34,016 nucleotides of DNA from Wenzhouxiangella sp. (GTDB taxonomy: Bacteria; Pseudomonadota; Gammaproteobacteria; Xanthomonadales; Wenzhouxiangellaceae). The notes under the pieces are model-generated. The model did not search any database. It was not told the DNA's origin and worked only from the letters and a program-made list of their open reading frames with translations. The translations under genes and the position numbers were made by a program. This document shows positions 24,797 to 34,016 of the stretch, piece by piece (within the stretch, counting starts at the first letter, position 1; the number at the start of each line of letters is the position of its first letter). The DNA lies in NCBI GenBank assembly GCA_007131235.1, contig SLQY01000310.1, positions 1 to 34,016 on the forward strand, read 5' to 3'.

Positions 24797-25135
24797 TCAC
24801 GACTCACCGGCTTCTTCCAGCGTCGACTGCAGCGGGTGCTCGTGTTCGCGGGCGTAGTCGTTGACCATGATGACCTTGGTTTCGGCAATTTCGTAGGTGT
24901 AAACACCGGCCACACCCCGTCCACGCGTATGGATATGCAGCATCACGGTCGTGGCGCGGTCGTGGGAAAGGCCAAAGAAACGCTTGAGAACTTGCACAAC
25001 GAAGTCCATTGGCGTGTAGTCGTCGTTGAGCAGGACAACGCGGTACAGCGGCGGTTTCTTGACTTTGGGGCTGGCTTCCTGCAGCGCCAGGCCGTCGCCG
25101 GCGGAGTAGTCTGGGTGTTGTTCGTTTTCGCTCAT
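24797..25135 (-). CDS. clpS: ClpS adaptor protein for ClpAP
   Basis: A 112-residue adaptor that delivers N-degron substrates to ClpA. A flexible N-terminal tail (MSENEQHPDYSAGDGLALQ) precedes the conserved core YRVVLLNDDYTPMDFVVQVL, with the LNDDYTPM residues that line the N-degron pocket, and MLHIHTRGRGVAGVYTYEIA. I chose ATG at 25135 because it gives the normal short tail; the upstream frame to 25201 is extra. It is the first gene of a clpS-clpA pair. Confidence 0.97.
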   Translation of the reverse strand: MSENEQHPDYSAGDGLALQEASPKVKKPPLYRVVLLNDDYTPMDFVVQVLKRFFGLSHDRATTVMLHIHTRGRGVAGVYTYEIAETKVIMVNDYAREHEHPLQSTLEEAGES

Positions 25136-25241
25136 GGATGCCGCGCTTCGGTTGCAAGAATCGACAACATACTGCGGCAGAGTCAATTGCTTTTCAACCA
25201 TCTCCCTGCCAGGTTGGCAGGGAGCGGCAGTCGAGGCCCGA

Positions 25242-26534
25242 TCAGGCCCCGACTTTTTCTTCGAACTGGTCTTCTTCTGTCGAGCCCTTCAAGGCACTGA
25301 GTGACGACTGCCCGGCGCTGATGGCCTGGGTCAGTTGATCAAAGTAGCCCGTTCCGACTTCACGCTGGTGGCGGGTGGCCGTGTAGCCCTGCGACTCGGC
25401 GGCGAACTCCGCTTCCTGCAGCTCGACGTAGGCCTCCATCTGGCGTGCCTTGTAGTCACGGGCGAGCTGGAACATGGAGTGATTGAGGGCATGGAAGCCC
25501 GCCAGGGTAATGAACTGGAACTTGTATCCCATGGCACCAAGCTCGCGCTGGAACCGCGCGATATCGGCATCTGACAGGTTCTTTTTCCAGTTGAAGCTCG
25601 GCGAGCAGTTGTAGGCCAGCATCTTGTTCGGATACTTGCCCCGGATGGCCTCGGCAAAGTCCTTGGCCTGATCCAGGTTCGGTGTGGAGGTCTCGCACCA
25701 GACCAGGTCGGCATACGGGGCGTAGGCCAGTCCTCGGGCCACGGCCTGCTCATGGCTGGCGCGCACTCGGTGGAAGCCCTCCACGGTACGCTCGCCGGTC
25801 ATGAACTCCCGATCGCGCTCGTCAATGTCGCTGGTCAGCAGATCGGCACCCATGGCATCGGTTCTTGCAACGATGATGGTCGGTACATTGCAGATATCGG
25901 CCGCCAGTCGGGCTGCCACCAACTTCTGCACCGCCTCCTGGGTCGGAACCAGTACCTTGCCGCCCATGTGACCACATTTCTTGGCCGAGGCCAGCTGGTC
26001 CTCGAAGTGAACGCCCGCCGCACCGGCCTCGATCATGGCCTTCATCAGTTCGTGGGCGTTGAGTACACCGCCGAATCCGGCTTCTGCATCGGCCACGATC
26101 GGGGCAAACCAATCGATGTCGCCCTTGCCCTCCATGGTCTGGATCTGGTCGGCGCGCTGGAAGGTATTGTTGATGCGCTTGACCACGGCCGGGACCGAGT
26201 CGGCCGGATACAGGGACTGGTCGGGATACATCTGGCCTGCCAGGTTGGCATCCGCGGCCACCTGCCAGCCAGACAGGTAGATCGCATTGAGCCCGGCACG
26301 GACCTGCTGCATGGCCTGGTTACCGGTCAGCGCGCCCAGCGCATTGACAAAAGGCTCATCGTGCATCAACCGCCAGAGTTTCTCGGCTCCCATGCGCGCC
26401 AGGGTGTATTCAATCGTGATACTGCCGCGCAGACGCATCACCTCGGCGGCGTCGTACGGCCGCTCCACGCCCTTCCAGCGCGGATTCTCCAGCCAGTCCT
26501 TTTCCATCTCGATGATGCTGCTTACGTTGGTCAT
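25242..26534 (-). CDS. aceA: Isocitrate lyase
   Basis: Predicted to split isocitrate into succinate and glyoxylate, the first enzyme of the glyoxylate shunt. The 430-residue protein shows the catalytic KKCGH motif (about residues 185-189, cysteine at about 187), [15 protein letters not shown] with metal-binding acids, and [12 protein letters not shown] near the C-terminal third. Length is close to that of E. coli AceA. The ATG at 26534 opens the conserved [14 protein letters not shown]. It lies 44 bases after aceB, so both are likely one operon read from the aceB promoter. Confidence 0.97.
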   Translation of the reverse strand: MTNVSSIIEMEKDWLENPRWKGVERPYDAAEVMRLRGSITIEYTLARMGAEKLWRLMHDEPFVNALGALTGNQAMQQVRAGLNAIYLSGWQVAADANLAGQMYPDQSLYPADSVPAVVKRINNTFQRADQIQTMEGKGDIDWFAPIVADAEAGFGGVLNAHELMKAMIEAGAAGVHFEDQLASAKKCGHMGGKVLVPTQEAVQKLVAARLAADICNVPTIIVARTDAMGADLLTSDIDERDREFMTGERTVEGFHRVRASHEQAVARGLAYAPYADLVWCETSTPNLDQAKDFAEAIRGKYPNKMLAYNCSPSFNWKKNLSDADIARFQRELGAMGYKFQFITLAGFHALNHSMFQLARDYKARQMEAYVELQEAEFAAESQGYTATRHQREVGTGYFDQLTQAISAGQSSLSALKGSTEEDQFEEKVGA

Positions 26535-26578
26535 TTCAATTCGCTCCGTGTACAAAAACTGCAGGTTGGGTGTTGCTT

Positions 26579-28210
26579 TCAATCCAGCCTCTGGTAGGCC
26601 GGCAAGGTAAGAAATTCGACGAAATCATCGCTGGCCGTCACCTCGGCGAGCAGCTCATCGGCCTCGCCATAACGACCCTGGTCGAAGGCCTCGGCGCCGA
26701 CATCCTGGCGGATAAGCGCGAGCTCTTCGGCCTGCCAGCGCTTGATCAAAGCGTGATCGATGTCACGCCCGTCTTCCAGGCGTCCGGCCGGGTGGCGAAT
26801 CCACTGCCAGACCTGGGCCCTGGCAATCTCGGCGGTCGCCGCGTCTTCCATCAAGTGGTTGATCGGCACGCATCCCTGGCCGCTCAGCCAGGCCGCCATG
26901 TAACGGATGGCCACGTTCAGGTTGCCACGCACGCCTGCCTCGGTGATGGTTCCACCACAAGGCTCGATCAAGTCGGCAGCGGCCACGCTGACATCCTCGC
27001 GCAGACGGTGAACCTGGTTGGCGTGGTCGCCGAGATGACGATCGAAGATCTCCATCGCGACCGGAATCAGGCCGGGATGGGCCACCCAGGTACCGTCATG
27101 CCCGTCTCCAGCTTCGCGCTCCTTGTCTTCGCGCACCCTTTTGAGTGCCTGCTCGTTGGCCGCCGCGTCACCCTTGATCGGAATCTGGGCCGCCATGCCG
27201 CCCATGGCGAACGCACCGCGGGCGTGGCAGGTTCGAATTAGTAACTGGGAATAGGCGCGCAGGAACGGGACGCCCATGGTGACCTGGGCACGGTCCGGAA
27301 GGACTTTATCAGGATGTTTCTGGAAGCACTTGATATAACTGAAGATGTAATCCCAGCGACCGCAGTTCAGCCCGACGATGCGAGTGCGAAGCGCGTGCAG
27401 GATCTCGTCCATCTGGAAGACCGCCGGTAGCGTCTCGATCAGAATCGTGACCTTGATGGTGCCCGGCTCGATCTGCAAGGCCTGCTCAATGTCGGTCAGG
27501 ACAGACTCCCACAGCTCCGCCTCGCGCCAGTGCTCCAGCTTGGGCAGGTAGAGATAGGGGCCAGTGCCCTGGGCGAGCAGCGACTCGGCATTGTTGAACA
27601 GGTAGACGGCCGCATCGAACAAGCCACCCGGCAAGGGCTTGCCGTCAACGAGCACGTGCTTTTCATCCAGGTGCCATCCACGAGGCCGAACGATCAGCAC
27701 GGCCGGGTCTGGATCGAGCCGGTAATGCTTGCCGCCCGGCGCTTTCAGGTCGATGGTCCGTCGGACCGCATCGAAGAGATTGACCTGGCCTTCAATCATG
27801 TTGCTCCAGGTCGGGGTCGATGAATCCTCGCAGTCGGCCATGAACACCCTGGCACCCGAATTCAGGGCATTGATGATCATCTTGCGGTCCACCGGCCCGG
27901 TAATCTCGACGCGCCGGTCGCGCAAGTCAGCAGGAATCCTGGCCACTCGCCAATTGCCTTCGCGGATAGCCGCCGTCTCGGGATCGAAATCCGGCACATC
28001 GCCAGCATTGAACCGGGCCTGGCGCTCACGCCTGGCCGCCAGCAACTCATCAACCCGTCCGCGATACTTCTGCCCCAGCTTTCCAAGCAGGTTCAACATG
28101 CCGGTGGAGAAGAGATGCTTCGCGCCCTCGGGCAACGCCGATACGATGTCAGGCTGCACTGTGTCTGCCTTGAGACTGTCTCCCGAGTAATGCTGGGTGG
28201 GCTGGTTCAT
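26579..28210 (-). CDS. aceB: Malate synthase A
   Basis: Predicted to condense glyoxylate with acetyl-CoA to give malate, completing the glyoxylate shunt. The 543-residue length fits the short malate synthase A form rather than the roughly 720-residue G form. Family landmarks include [44 protein letters not shown] and the signature [18 protein letters not shown]. The start at 28210 faces the LysR-family gene across a 176-base divergent region that contains an ATC-N9-GAT dyad. Gene order aceB-aceA is as in E. coli, but no aceK is present after aceA. Confidence 0.97.
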   Translation of the reverse strand: MNQPTQHYSGDSLKADTVQPDIVSALPEGAKHLFSTGMLNLLGKLGQKYRGRVDELLAARRERQARFNAGDVPDFDPETAAIREGNWRVARIPADLRDRRVEITGPVDRKMIINALNSGARVFMADCEDSSTPTWSNMIEGQVNLFDAVRRTIDLKAPGGKHYRLDPDPAVLIVRPRGWHLDEKHVLVDGKPLPGGLFDAAVYLFNNAESLLAQGTGPYLYLPKLEHWREAELWESVLTDIEQALQIEPGTIKVTILIETLPAVFQMDEILHALRTRIVGLNCGRWDYIFSYIKCFQKHPDKVLPDRAQVTMGVPFLRAYSQLLIRTCHARGAFAMGGMAAQIPIKGDAAANEQALKRVREDKEREAGDGHDGTWVAHPGLIPVAMEIFDRHLGDHANQVHRLREDVSVAAADLIEPCGGTITEAGVRGNLNVAIRYMAAWLSGQGCVPINHLMEDAATAEIARAQVWQWIRHPAGRLEDGRDIDHALIKRWQAEELALIRQDVGAEAFDQGRYGEADELLAEVTASDDFVEFLTLPAYQRLD

Positions 28211-28274
28211 GGCACTCCGTTCGCTAGCGTATGGTTAAAAGTGAAGGGTAGTCCCTGGGCGCGCTATTTGGCAA

Positions 28275-28289
28275 ATCAAATGTTTTGAT
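28275..28289. promoter_or_regulatory. LysR-type operator dyad between aceB and the regulator
   Basis: ATCAAA-TGT-TTTGAT is a perfect 6-bp inverted repeat that also fits the ATC-N9-GAT and T-N11-A patterns typical of LysR-family binding sites. It is 65 bases upstream of the aceB start and 98 bases before the regulator start, in the only region the two divergent genes share. The assignment to the adjacent regulator is an inference. Confidence 0.6.
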
Positions 28290-28386
28290 CTAAAGTATTG
28301 GTTTATTCAATACAGCAGATCCGGGAAGGAATAGCAATCGGCCGTGACTCCCTGCCCGCCCACTCAGCCAACCCCTTTCCACTTGC

Positions 28387-29289
28387 ATGTACAAAGGTAA
28401 CCTGCTCAAACATTTGCGCGCGTTCATACACACGGCCCGAAATGGCAGTGTATCGGCAGCCGCCGAGAAGTTGTTTCTGAGCCAGCCGTCGGTCAGCCAG
28501 CAAATTCGCGCCCTCGAGGATGGCCTGGAGACGGTGCTGTTCGAGCGTCACGGTCCGCGCATGCAGTTGACGCCGGCCGGCAAGGCGCTGCTCGAAATCG
28601 CGCGCCCACTCGTGGACCGCCTTGATGCCCTGCCCGATGACTTCGCCAAGCGCTACGGTTCGCTGGACTCCGGCGAAGTCCGCATCGCCGCCGGCGAGTC
28701 GACCATCATGCATCTGCTGCCAGCACTGCTGACTCGGTTCCGGCGCAAGCATCCCGGCATTTTCGTGCATTTTCATAATGTCTCCGGCGCCGATGGCCTG
28801 GGCATGATTCGCGATGACGAGGTCGACTTTGCCGTCGGCTCCATGCTCGACGTCCCGGCGGATATTCACTATCGACCGATTTACCGGTTCAACCCGGTTC
28901 TGATCATGAGCCCGGATCACCCGCTGAGCCGAAAGCGCAAACTGAACCTGGCCGACATCAGCCCGCATGGTCTGATCCTGCCGCCGCGGCGTCGAACCAC
29001 CTATCAGCTCGTCGACCTGGTCTTTCAAAAACACCGCCTGCCGTTTCGAGTCACCCTGGAAGTTGGCGGCTGGGAGGTGATCAAGCGTTACGTCAGCCTC
29101 GGTCTGGGCATTTCAATCGTTACCAGCATCTGCATCACCGAGGCCGATCGCGAGCGCTTGCTGGTGCGCGACATGAGCGATTACTTTCCGCAGCGATCCT
29201 ACGGGGTTGTCATGCGTCGCGGCGCTTACCTGTCCCCCCAGGCCGAGCGCTTCATCGACTTGATGAGCCCGGAATTGTTCGGCGAGTAG
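28387..29289 (+). CDS. LysR-family transcriptional regulator, probable regulator of aceBA
   Basis: A 300-residue LysR-type regulator. The winged helix-turn-helix occupies residues 1-60 (LLKHLRAFIHTARNGSVSAA and LSQPSVSQQIRALEDGL), and the rest is a periplasmic-binding-protein-like effector domain, for example VRIAAGESTIMHLLPALL and DEVDFAVGSM. The domain resembles CysB/Cbl-like regulators in outline, but the effector cannot be told from sequence. It is transcribed away from aceB, the classical arrangement for a LysR regulator and its target, so control of the glyoxylate shunt is the simplest idea. The ATG at 28387 has no strong ribosome-binding site upstream. Confidence 0.9.
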   Translation: MYKGNLLKHLRAFIHTARNGSVSAAAEKLFLSQPSVSQQIRALEDGLETVLFERHGPRMQLTPAGKALLEIARPLVDRLDALPDDFAKRYGSLDSGEVRIAAGESTIMHLLPALLTRFRRKHPGIFVHFHNVSGADGLGMIRDDEVDFAVGSMLDVPADIHYRPIYRFNPVLIMSPDHPLSRKRKLNLADISPHGLILPPRRRTTYQLVDLVFQKHRLPFRVTLEVGGWEVIKRYVSLGLGISIVTSICITEADRERLLVRDMSDYFPQRSYGVVMRRGAYLSPQAERFIDLMSPELFGE

Positions 29290-29327
29290 CCTTTAGCTTT
29301 TGCCCTTCACCCCCAATATCCGTGGCC

Positions 29328-30476
29328 ATGAATGATCGCAAACCCCTGATCATGGTGGCGCTATCAGGCGGCGTCGATTCGGCAACGACTGCCTGGCTAC
29401 TGCAACAACGTGGCGAACGCATCGCCGCCATGTTCATGAAAAACTGGGAAGAAGAGGATACCGAGGGCGGCTGCACCGCCGAAGCCGACGCGGCTGACGC
29501 GCGTCAGGTCAGCGAACTGCTCGGCATCGATTTCCATGGCCGCAATTTTGCCCTCGAGTACTGGGAAGAGGTGTTCGAACACTTTCTCGCCGAGCTGGCC
29601 GCTGGTCGCACTCCCAACCCGGACATCCTGTGCAATCGCGAAATCAAGTTCAAGGCCTTTGTCGAACACGCACGTGATCTCGGTGCCACTTATGTCGCCA
29701 CCGGTCACTACGCTCGCCGTCGCGATAACCCGGATGGCTCGGTCGCTCTGCTCAAGGGGGTCGATGCGGGCAAGGACCAGTCGTACTTTCTCCATGCCCT
29801 GACCCAGGAACAACTGCGGGTAGCGTTGTTCCCCCTCGGCGATCTGCAGAAAGCAGAAGTTCGCCGGCTGGCCGACCAGGCCGACCTGCCGGTTGCCCGA
29901 AAGAAGGACTCGACCGGCATCTGCTTTATCGGCGAACGCAACTTCGACAGCTTCATCGCGCGCTACCTGAAAGCCGAGCCCGGAGAGATCTGCACCAGTG
30001 ACGGGCAGACAATCGGCACTCACCGGGGCCTGATTCATTACACGCTGGGGCAGCGCAAGGGACTGGATATCGGCGGGGTACGGGGATTTCCCGAAGCGCC
30101 CTGGTTTGTCGCCTGCAAGGACCTCGCCGGCAATCGGCTGTTCGTGGTTCAGGATGGCCAGCACCGGCTGTTGATGTCGACCCGGCTTGTCGCGGCCAGG
30201 CTGAACTGGATCTCCGGCCAGCCGCCCGCCGTCGGCTCGAGACTCTCGGCCAAGGTTCGCTATCGGCAGCCAGACCAGCCCTGCCGCATCGTCGAACTGG
30301 ACGCTGACCAACTGGAGCTGACCTTCGATCAACCGCAGCGCGCCGTGACCCCGGGTCAATCAGTGGTGTTGTACGATGGCGATGAATGCCTGGGTGGTGG
30401 GGTGATCCAGACTTGCAACGCGCCGCTGCCCACCCCACTAACCCAACCAGACAAGGACACCGAAGCCAAAACATGA
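29328..30476 (+). CDS. mnmA: tRNA-specific 2-thiouridylase MnmA
   Basis: Predicted to thiolate U34 of tRNA-Lys, tRNA-Glu and tRNA-Gln in the cytoplasm. The 382-residue protein has the ATP-pyrophosphatase P-loop LSGGVDSATTAWLL, a cysteine in PDILCNREIKF and a second cysteine in DSTGICFIGERNF, the pair used for sulfur transfer. The ATG at 29328 is preferred over a GTG six bases upstream because MNDRKPLIMVALSGG is a typical N-terminus. Its stop overlaps hflD by 4 bases, the same pair as in E. coli. Confidence 0.97.
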   Translation: MNDRKPLIMVALSGGVDSATTAWLLQQRGERIAAMFMKNWEEEDTEGGCTAEADAADARQVSELLGIDFHGRNFALEYWEEVFEHFLAELAAGRTPNPDILCNREIKFKAFVEHARDLGATYVATGHYARRRDNPDGSVALLKGVDAGKDQSYFLHALTQEQLRVALFPLGDLQKAEVRRLADQADLPVARKKDSTGICFIGERNFDSFIARYLKAEPGEICTSDGQTIGTHRGLIHYTLGQRKGLDIGGVRGFPEAPWFVACKDLAGNRLFVVQDGQHRLLMSTRLVAARLNWISGQPPAVGSRLSAKVRYRQPDQPCRIVELDADQLELTFDQPQRAVTPGQSVVLYDGDECLGGGVIQTCNAPLPTPLTQPDKDTEAKT

Positions 30477-31084
30477 GAGAAGCCACGATCGCTTTTGCCG
30501 GAATGCTGCAGGCCAGCGAACTGGTGCGCCAGACCGCCACGTCAGGCACCTGCAGTCAGACAGCGGCTCGCGCCAGCCTGGGCAGCATCTTCGCCATGGC
30601 ACCGGAATCTACCGAAGCGGTGTTTGGTGGCATCGGTGGCGTTCGGATGGGCCTGAGGGTCATGGTCGAGCTGTTCAGCGCCCGCAGCGGCCAGGAGAAT
30701 CTGCAGAGCCTCAACTATGCGCTGGGGATCGCGAAGCTGGCCGGCCAGGTCGTGCGCGACGGCAAGCGTCAGGCCGAGCTGGGGCGCGAAATCGAGTTAA
30801 TCGAGTCAGCGTGGCAGGATAGCGAGGAAGTCCTGGATGAAAGCGTTCTCAGTCAGCTTGCCGACGCCTACCAGCGTCACATTTCGAGCCTGGACTTCCG
30901 CCTGTCGATCAATGGCAAGCCGGAATACCTGAAACAACCCGAGAAGGTAGCGTTCATCCGCGCCCTGCTCCTGGCCGGGATCCGGTCAGCATTTCTCTGG
31001 CGCCAGGTGGGCGGCCGGCAATGGCGGCTTGTGTTTCAGCGGCGCAAGATGCTTGGCCAGGCCCAGGCCCTGTTGGCAGCCTGA
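30473..31084 (+). CDS. hflD: High frequency lysogenization protein HflD homolog
   Basis: A 203-residue helical protein of the HflD family, which in E. coli is membrane-associated and binds phage lambda CII. Family-like segments are FAGMLQASELVRQTA, LNYALGIAKLAGQVVRDG and a C-terminal VAFIRALLLAGIRSAFLWRQ followed by basic residues. The ATG at 30473 lies inside the mnmA stop (ATGA), which fixes the start and predicts translational coupling. In E. coli purB follows; here aconitase follows instead. The cellular role outside lambda is unclear. Confidence 0.93.
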   Translation: MREATIAFAGMLQASELVRQTATSGTCSQTAARASLGSIFAMAPESTEAVFGGIGGVRMGLRVMVELFSARSGQENLQSLNYALGIAKLAGQVVRDGKRQAELGREIELIESAWQDSEEVLDESVLSQLADAYQRHISSLDFRLSINGKPEYLKQPEKVAFIRALLLAGIRSAFLWRQVGGRQWRLVFQRRKMLGQAQALLAA

Positions 31085-31183
31085 ATTTTTTAGACTGCGC
31101 CAGCGGCCAGCTTGGCTGAAAATCGACAAGATTTAGCCCGGGCCTTGAAGGTCCTCGCCCGTGGGCGCGCCGGGATCACGGCA

Positions 31184-31192
31184 TGGTAAAAT
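31184..31192 (+). promoter_or_regulatory. Possible extended -10 promoter for acnA
   Basis: TGG-TAAAAT in the 176-base gap after hflD matches an extended -10 element, with no recognisable -35 box at the usual distance. It would give a leader of about 60 bases before acnA. The gap otherwise shows no clear terminator for hflD. Confidence 0.3.
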
Positions 31193-31260
31193 GATGGTTT
31201 GAATGGATCGGCGTGAAAGACCGTTCCCTTACCCATTGAAAGTACTTGAGGAGACTCCCC

Positions 31261-34016
31261 ATGCGTGACGAGCTTGGCTGCCGCGACAGTTTCGAAGCCG
31301 ATGGCAAGCGCTTCGGTTTTTACAGCCTGAAAAAGCTGGCCGAAAAACACGACAGCGTCAATCGGCTGCCCTATTCTCTGAAAATCCTGCTCGAGAACCT
31401 GCTGCGTCACGAAGACGGCGTGAACATCACCGCCGATGATATTGCCGGCCTGGCCAACTGGAAGGCTGACGATGAACCCGCCACCGAGATCTCGTTCACG
31501 CCGGCACGGGTGGTTCTGCAGGATTTCACCGGCGTACCGGCCATCGTCGATCTGGCTGCCATGCGCGACGCGATGAAAAAGCTTGGCGGCGACCCCAAGC
31601 GCATCAACCCACTTTCTCCGGCCGAACTGGTCATCGATCACTCTGTCCAGGTTGACAACTACGGTCGTGCCGACGCGCTGGACCTGAACAACGAGATCGA
31701 ATTTCAGCGCAACAAGGAACGCTACGCATTCCTGCGCTGGGGCCAGGGGGCCTTTGACAACTTCAAGGTAGTGCCACCCAACACTGGTATCGTCCACCAG
31801 GTCAACCTTGAACATCTCTCGCGCGTGGTTTTCGGCGAAAAGGTCGACGATGAGCTGATGGCGTGGCCCGACACCGTGGTGGGTACCGACTCCCATACCA
31901 CCATGATCAACGGCCTGGGCATCCTGGGCTGGGGCGTGGGCGGCATCGAGGCCGAAGCGGCCATGCTCGGCCAGCCGATCTCGATGCTGATTCCTCAGGT
32001 GATCGGCTTCAAACTCAACGGCAAGCTGCCGGAAGGTACGACCGCGACTGACCTGGTCCTGACCATTACCGAGATACTTCGCGAGAAGGGCGTGGTTGGC
32101 AAGTTCGTCGAGTTCTTCGGCGACGGCCTGTCGCACCTGCCCCTGGCTGATCGGGCCACCATTGGCAACATGTCGCCGGAGTTCGGCTCGACCTGCGCCA
32201 TTTTTCCGATCGACGCCGAAACCATTCGTTACATGGAGCTGTCAGGGCGCAGCGCTGGTCACCGCGAGCTGGTTGAAAACTATGCCCGCGCCCAGGGCAT
32301 GTGGCGCGCGGACGGTGATGCCGATCCGCGCTACACCGACATCATCGAGCTAGACATGGGCGAGGTCGTGCCAAGCCTGGCCGGGCCGAAGCGCCCGCAG
32401 GATCGCGTGCTGTTGAGCAACGCCAAGAATGACTTCCTGGCCGCCAAAAACACAATGACAGCCGACCGGGATGCCGCACACGACAAGGAAGACGCCCGGT
32501 TCAAGGGCGAGGGTGGCGGCACTGCGGTCGGCGCTGGCATTCAGCCGGGCTGCGCGGAAGTCACCTACAAGGACCAGACCTTCCTGCTCAAGGACGGCGC
32601 GGTGGTCATTGCAGCGATCACGTCCTGCACCAACACATCCAACCCGGCGGTCATGCTGGGCGCGGGCCTGCTGGCACGCAATGCCCGGCAGCGCGGACTG
32701 AACGTCAAGCCGTGGGTCAAGACCTCGCTGGCTCCAGGCTCCAAGGTGGTCACCGACTACCTGACCAAGGCTGGACTGGTCGATGACCTGGAGGCACTCG
32801 GTTTCTACACCGTCGGCTACGGCTGCACGACCTGCATCGGCAACTCAGGCCCCCTGCCGGAAGCAATCGAGGCGGCGGTCAAGGACCGCGACATGGTCGT
32901 GTGCTCCGTGCTGTCGGGCAATCGCAACTTCGAAGGCCGAATTCATGCTGAAATCAAGATGAATTACCTGGCCTCGCCACCGCTGGTCGTCGCCTACGCC
33001 ATTGCCGGGCGCATGGATGCCGATCTGATCAATGACCCGCTGGGCGAAGACCCCGATGGCAACCCTGTGTTCCTGAAGGACATCTGGCCGGACGCAAAGG
33101 AACTGCAGGAATTCATCGCCAAGAACGTTTCGTCCGAGATGTTCCAGGCCTCTTACAAAAACGTCTTCGAAGGGGACGATCGATGGAAGCGCATGGACAC
33201 CCCGACCGGCGAGATGTTTGCCTGGGATGACGATTCAACCTACGTCCAGAACCCGCCCTACTTCGAGGGTATGGACATGGAGGTAGCAGGCGTATCTGAC
33301 ATCCACGGTGCGCGGGTACTGGCCAAGTTGGGCGACTCGGTCACCACCGACCATATTTCGCCGGCCGGAAATATCAAGGCCGACTCGCCGGCAGGTGAGT
33401 ACCTGCAGAAAAACGGCGTATCACCGGTGGACTTCAATTCCTACGGCTCCCGTCGCGGCAACCACCAGGTCATGATGCGCGGCACCTTTGCCAATGTCCG
33501 CATCCGCAACCAGATTGCCCCCGGAACCGAGGGTGGCTTCACCAAGTACCTGCCCGACGATGCCGTCATGCCGATTTATGATGCGGCCGTCAAGTACCAG
33601 GCCGACGACACACCGCTGATCGTGATTGCTGGCAAGGAATACGGATCCGGTTCCTCTCGTGACTGGGCCGCCAAGGGCACCCGCTTGCTTGGCATCAAGG
33701 CAGTCATTTGCGAAAGTTTCGAGCGTATCCACCGCTCCAACCTGGTTGGCATGGGAGTCTTGCCACTCAACTTCATCGATGGCGACACGCCAGACAGCCT
33801 GGATCTCGACGGCACCGAGACCTACGACATCATCGGCCTGGGCGACGGCACGGCCAAGGAAGTGGACGTTACTGCGACCAGGACCGACGGCTCGAAGATC
33901 GAGTTCAAGGCGCGCGTTCGTCTGGATACGCCCAAGGAAGTCGAGTACTACCGTCATGGTGGCATTCTTCACTACGTGCTGCGCCAGATGGCAGGCGGTG
34001 ATCCCGGCGAGGCTGC
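31261..34016 (+). CDS. acnA: Aconitate hydratase, AcnA/IRP1 type (3' end outside the window)
   Basis: Predicted to interconvert citrate and isocitrate with a [4Fe-4S] cluster, supplying the glyoxylate shunt and TCA cycle. The visible 918 codons are near full length, so only a few C-terminal residues should be missing. Landmarks are [20 protein letters not shown], the cluster cysteines in TSCTNTSNP and in [13 protein letters not shown], and the swivel-domain [16 protein letters not shown]. The long N-terminal form with [17 protein letters not shown] marks the AcnA/IRP1 branch rather than AcnB. GAGGAGA lies about 8 bases before the ATG. No stop codon is reached before the window ends. Confidence 0.96.
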   Translation, partial: MRDELGCRDSFEADGKRFGFYSLKKLAEKHDSVNRLPYSLKILLENLLRHEDGVNITADDIAGLANWKADDEPATEISFTPARVVLQDFTGVPAIVDLAAMRDAMKKLGGDPKRINPLSPAELVIDHSVQVDNYGRADALDLNNEIEFQRNKERYAFLRWGQGAFDNFKVVPPNTGIVHQVNLEHLSRVVFGEKVDDELMAWPDTVVGTDSHTTMINGLGILGWGVGGIEAEAAMLGQPISMLIPQVIGFKLNGKLPEGTTATDLVLTITEILREKGVVGKFVEFFGDGLSHLPLADRATIGNMSPEFGSTCAIFPIDAETIRYMELSGRSAGHRELVENYARAQGMWRADGDADPRYTDIIELDMGEVVPSLAGPKRPQDRVLLSNAKNDFLAAKNTMTADRDAAHDKEDARFKGEGGGTAVGAGIQPGCAEVTYKDQTFLLKDGAVVIAAITSCTNTSNPAVMLGAGLLARNARQRGLNVKPWVKTSLAPGSKVVTDYLTKAGLVDDLEALGFYTVGYGCTTCIGNSGPLPEAIEAAVKDRDMVVCSVLSGNRNFEGRIHAEIKMNYLASPPLVVAYAIAGRMDADLINDPLGEDPDGNPVFLKDIWPDAKELQEFIAKNVSSEMFQASYKNVFEGDDRWKRMDTPTGEMFAWDDDSTYVQNPPYFEGMDMEVAGVSDIHGARVLAKLGDSVTTDHISPAGNIKADSPAGEYLQKNGVSPVDFNSYGSRRGNHQVMMRGTFANVRIRNQIAPGTEGGFTKYLPDDAVMPIYDAAVKYQADDTPLIVIAGKEYGSGSSRDWAAKGTRLLGIKAVICESFERIHRSNLVGMGVLPLNFIDGDTPDSLDLDGTETYDIIGLGDGTAKEVDVTATRTDGSKIEFKARVRLDTPKEVEYYRHGGILHYVLRQMAGGDPGEA

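Overview
This window looks like the chromosome of a GC-rich, Gram-negative gammaproteobacterium. The support is lpxH (lipid A synthesis), several gene orders also known from Escherichia coli (prfB-lysS, clpS-clpA facing infA, a Gly-Cys-Leu tRNA set, mnmA-hflD), an E. coli-like prfB frameshift site, and tRNA genes that encode their own CCA ends. The lineage could be near the Xanthomonadales/Lysobacterales, but that is an inference and no taxonomic marker was tested. Genes are densely packed and no gene-free stretch exceeds 300 bases. The longest gaps are about 246 bases (8299-8544), 241 bases (14657-14897) and 215 bases (1389-1603, where I see nothing clear).

Layout. Positions 12-8298 hold housekeeping genes. 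fumC and mtnA lie on the minus strand. A periplasmic cyclophilin overlaps lpxH on the plus strand. A minus-strand run follows in the order prfB, lysS, lipocalin, FAD oxidoreductase. Positions 8545-13411 hold the most interesting block, four tightly coupled plus-strand genes: a two-heme ferric-reductase-like flavoprotein, a small exported cytochrome b5-like protein, a decaheme MtrA/PioA/DmsE-type cytochrome c and an MtrB/PioB-type outer-membrane barrel. Together they look like a complete electron path from cytoplasmic NAD(P)H to the cell surface, without a recognisable surface MtrC-type cytochrome or a CymA-type quinol oxidase.

Positions 13412-17962 hold a solitary arginine deiminase, then a kinase gene coupled to a 720-residue protein whose C-terminus resembles a degenerate GGDEF domain. 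A perfect CRP-type dyad precedes the kinase. Positions 17974-19298 hold tRNA-Leu, a Sel1-like exported protein, tRNA-Cys and tRNA-Gly, all on the minus strand, with a strong hairpin between the last two. Positions 19450-22104 encode a three-part membrane glycosyltransferase fusion. infA, clpA and clpS follow.

Positions 25242-34016 hold the glyoxylate-shunt genes aceB-aceA with a divergent LysR-family regulator, then mnmA-hflD, then aconitase acnA, which runs off the window. fumC, aceA, aceB and acnA give the window a strong TCA/glyoxylate content. The divergent regulator and the ATC-N9-GAT dyad between it and aceB suggest local control of the shunt.
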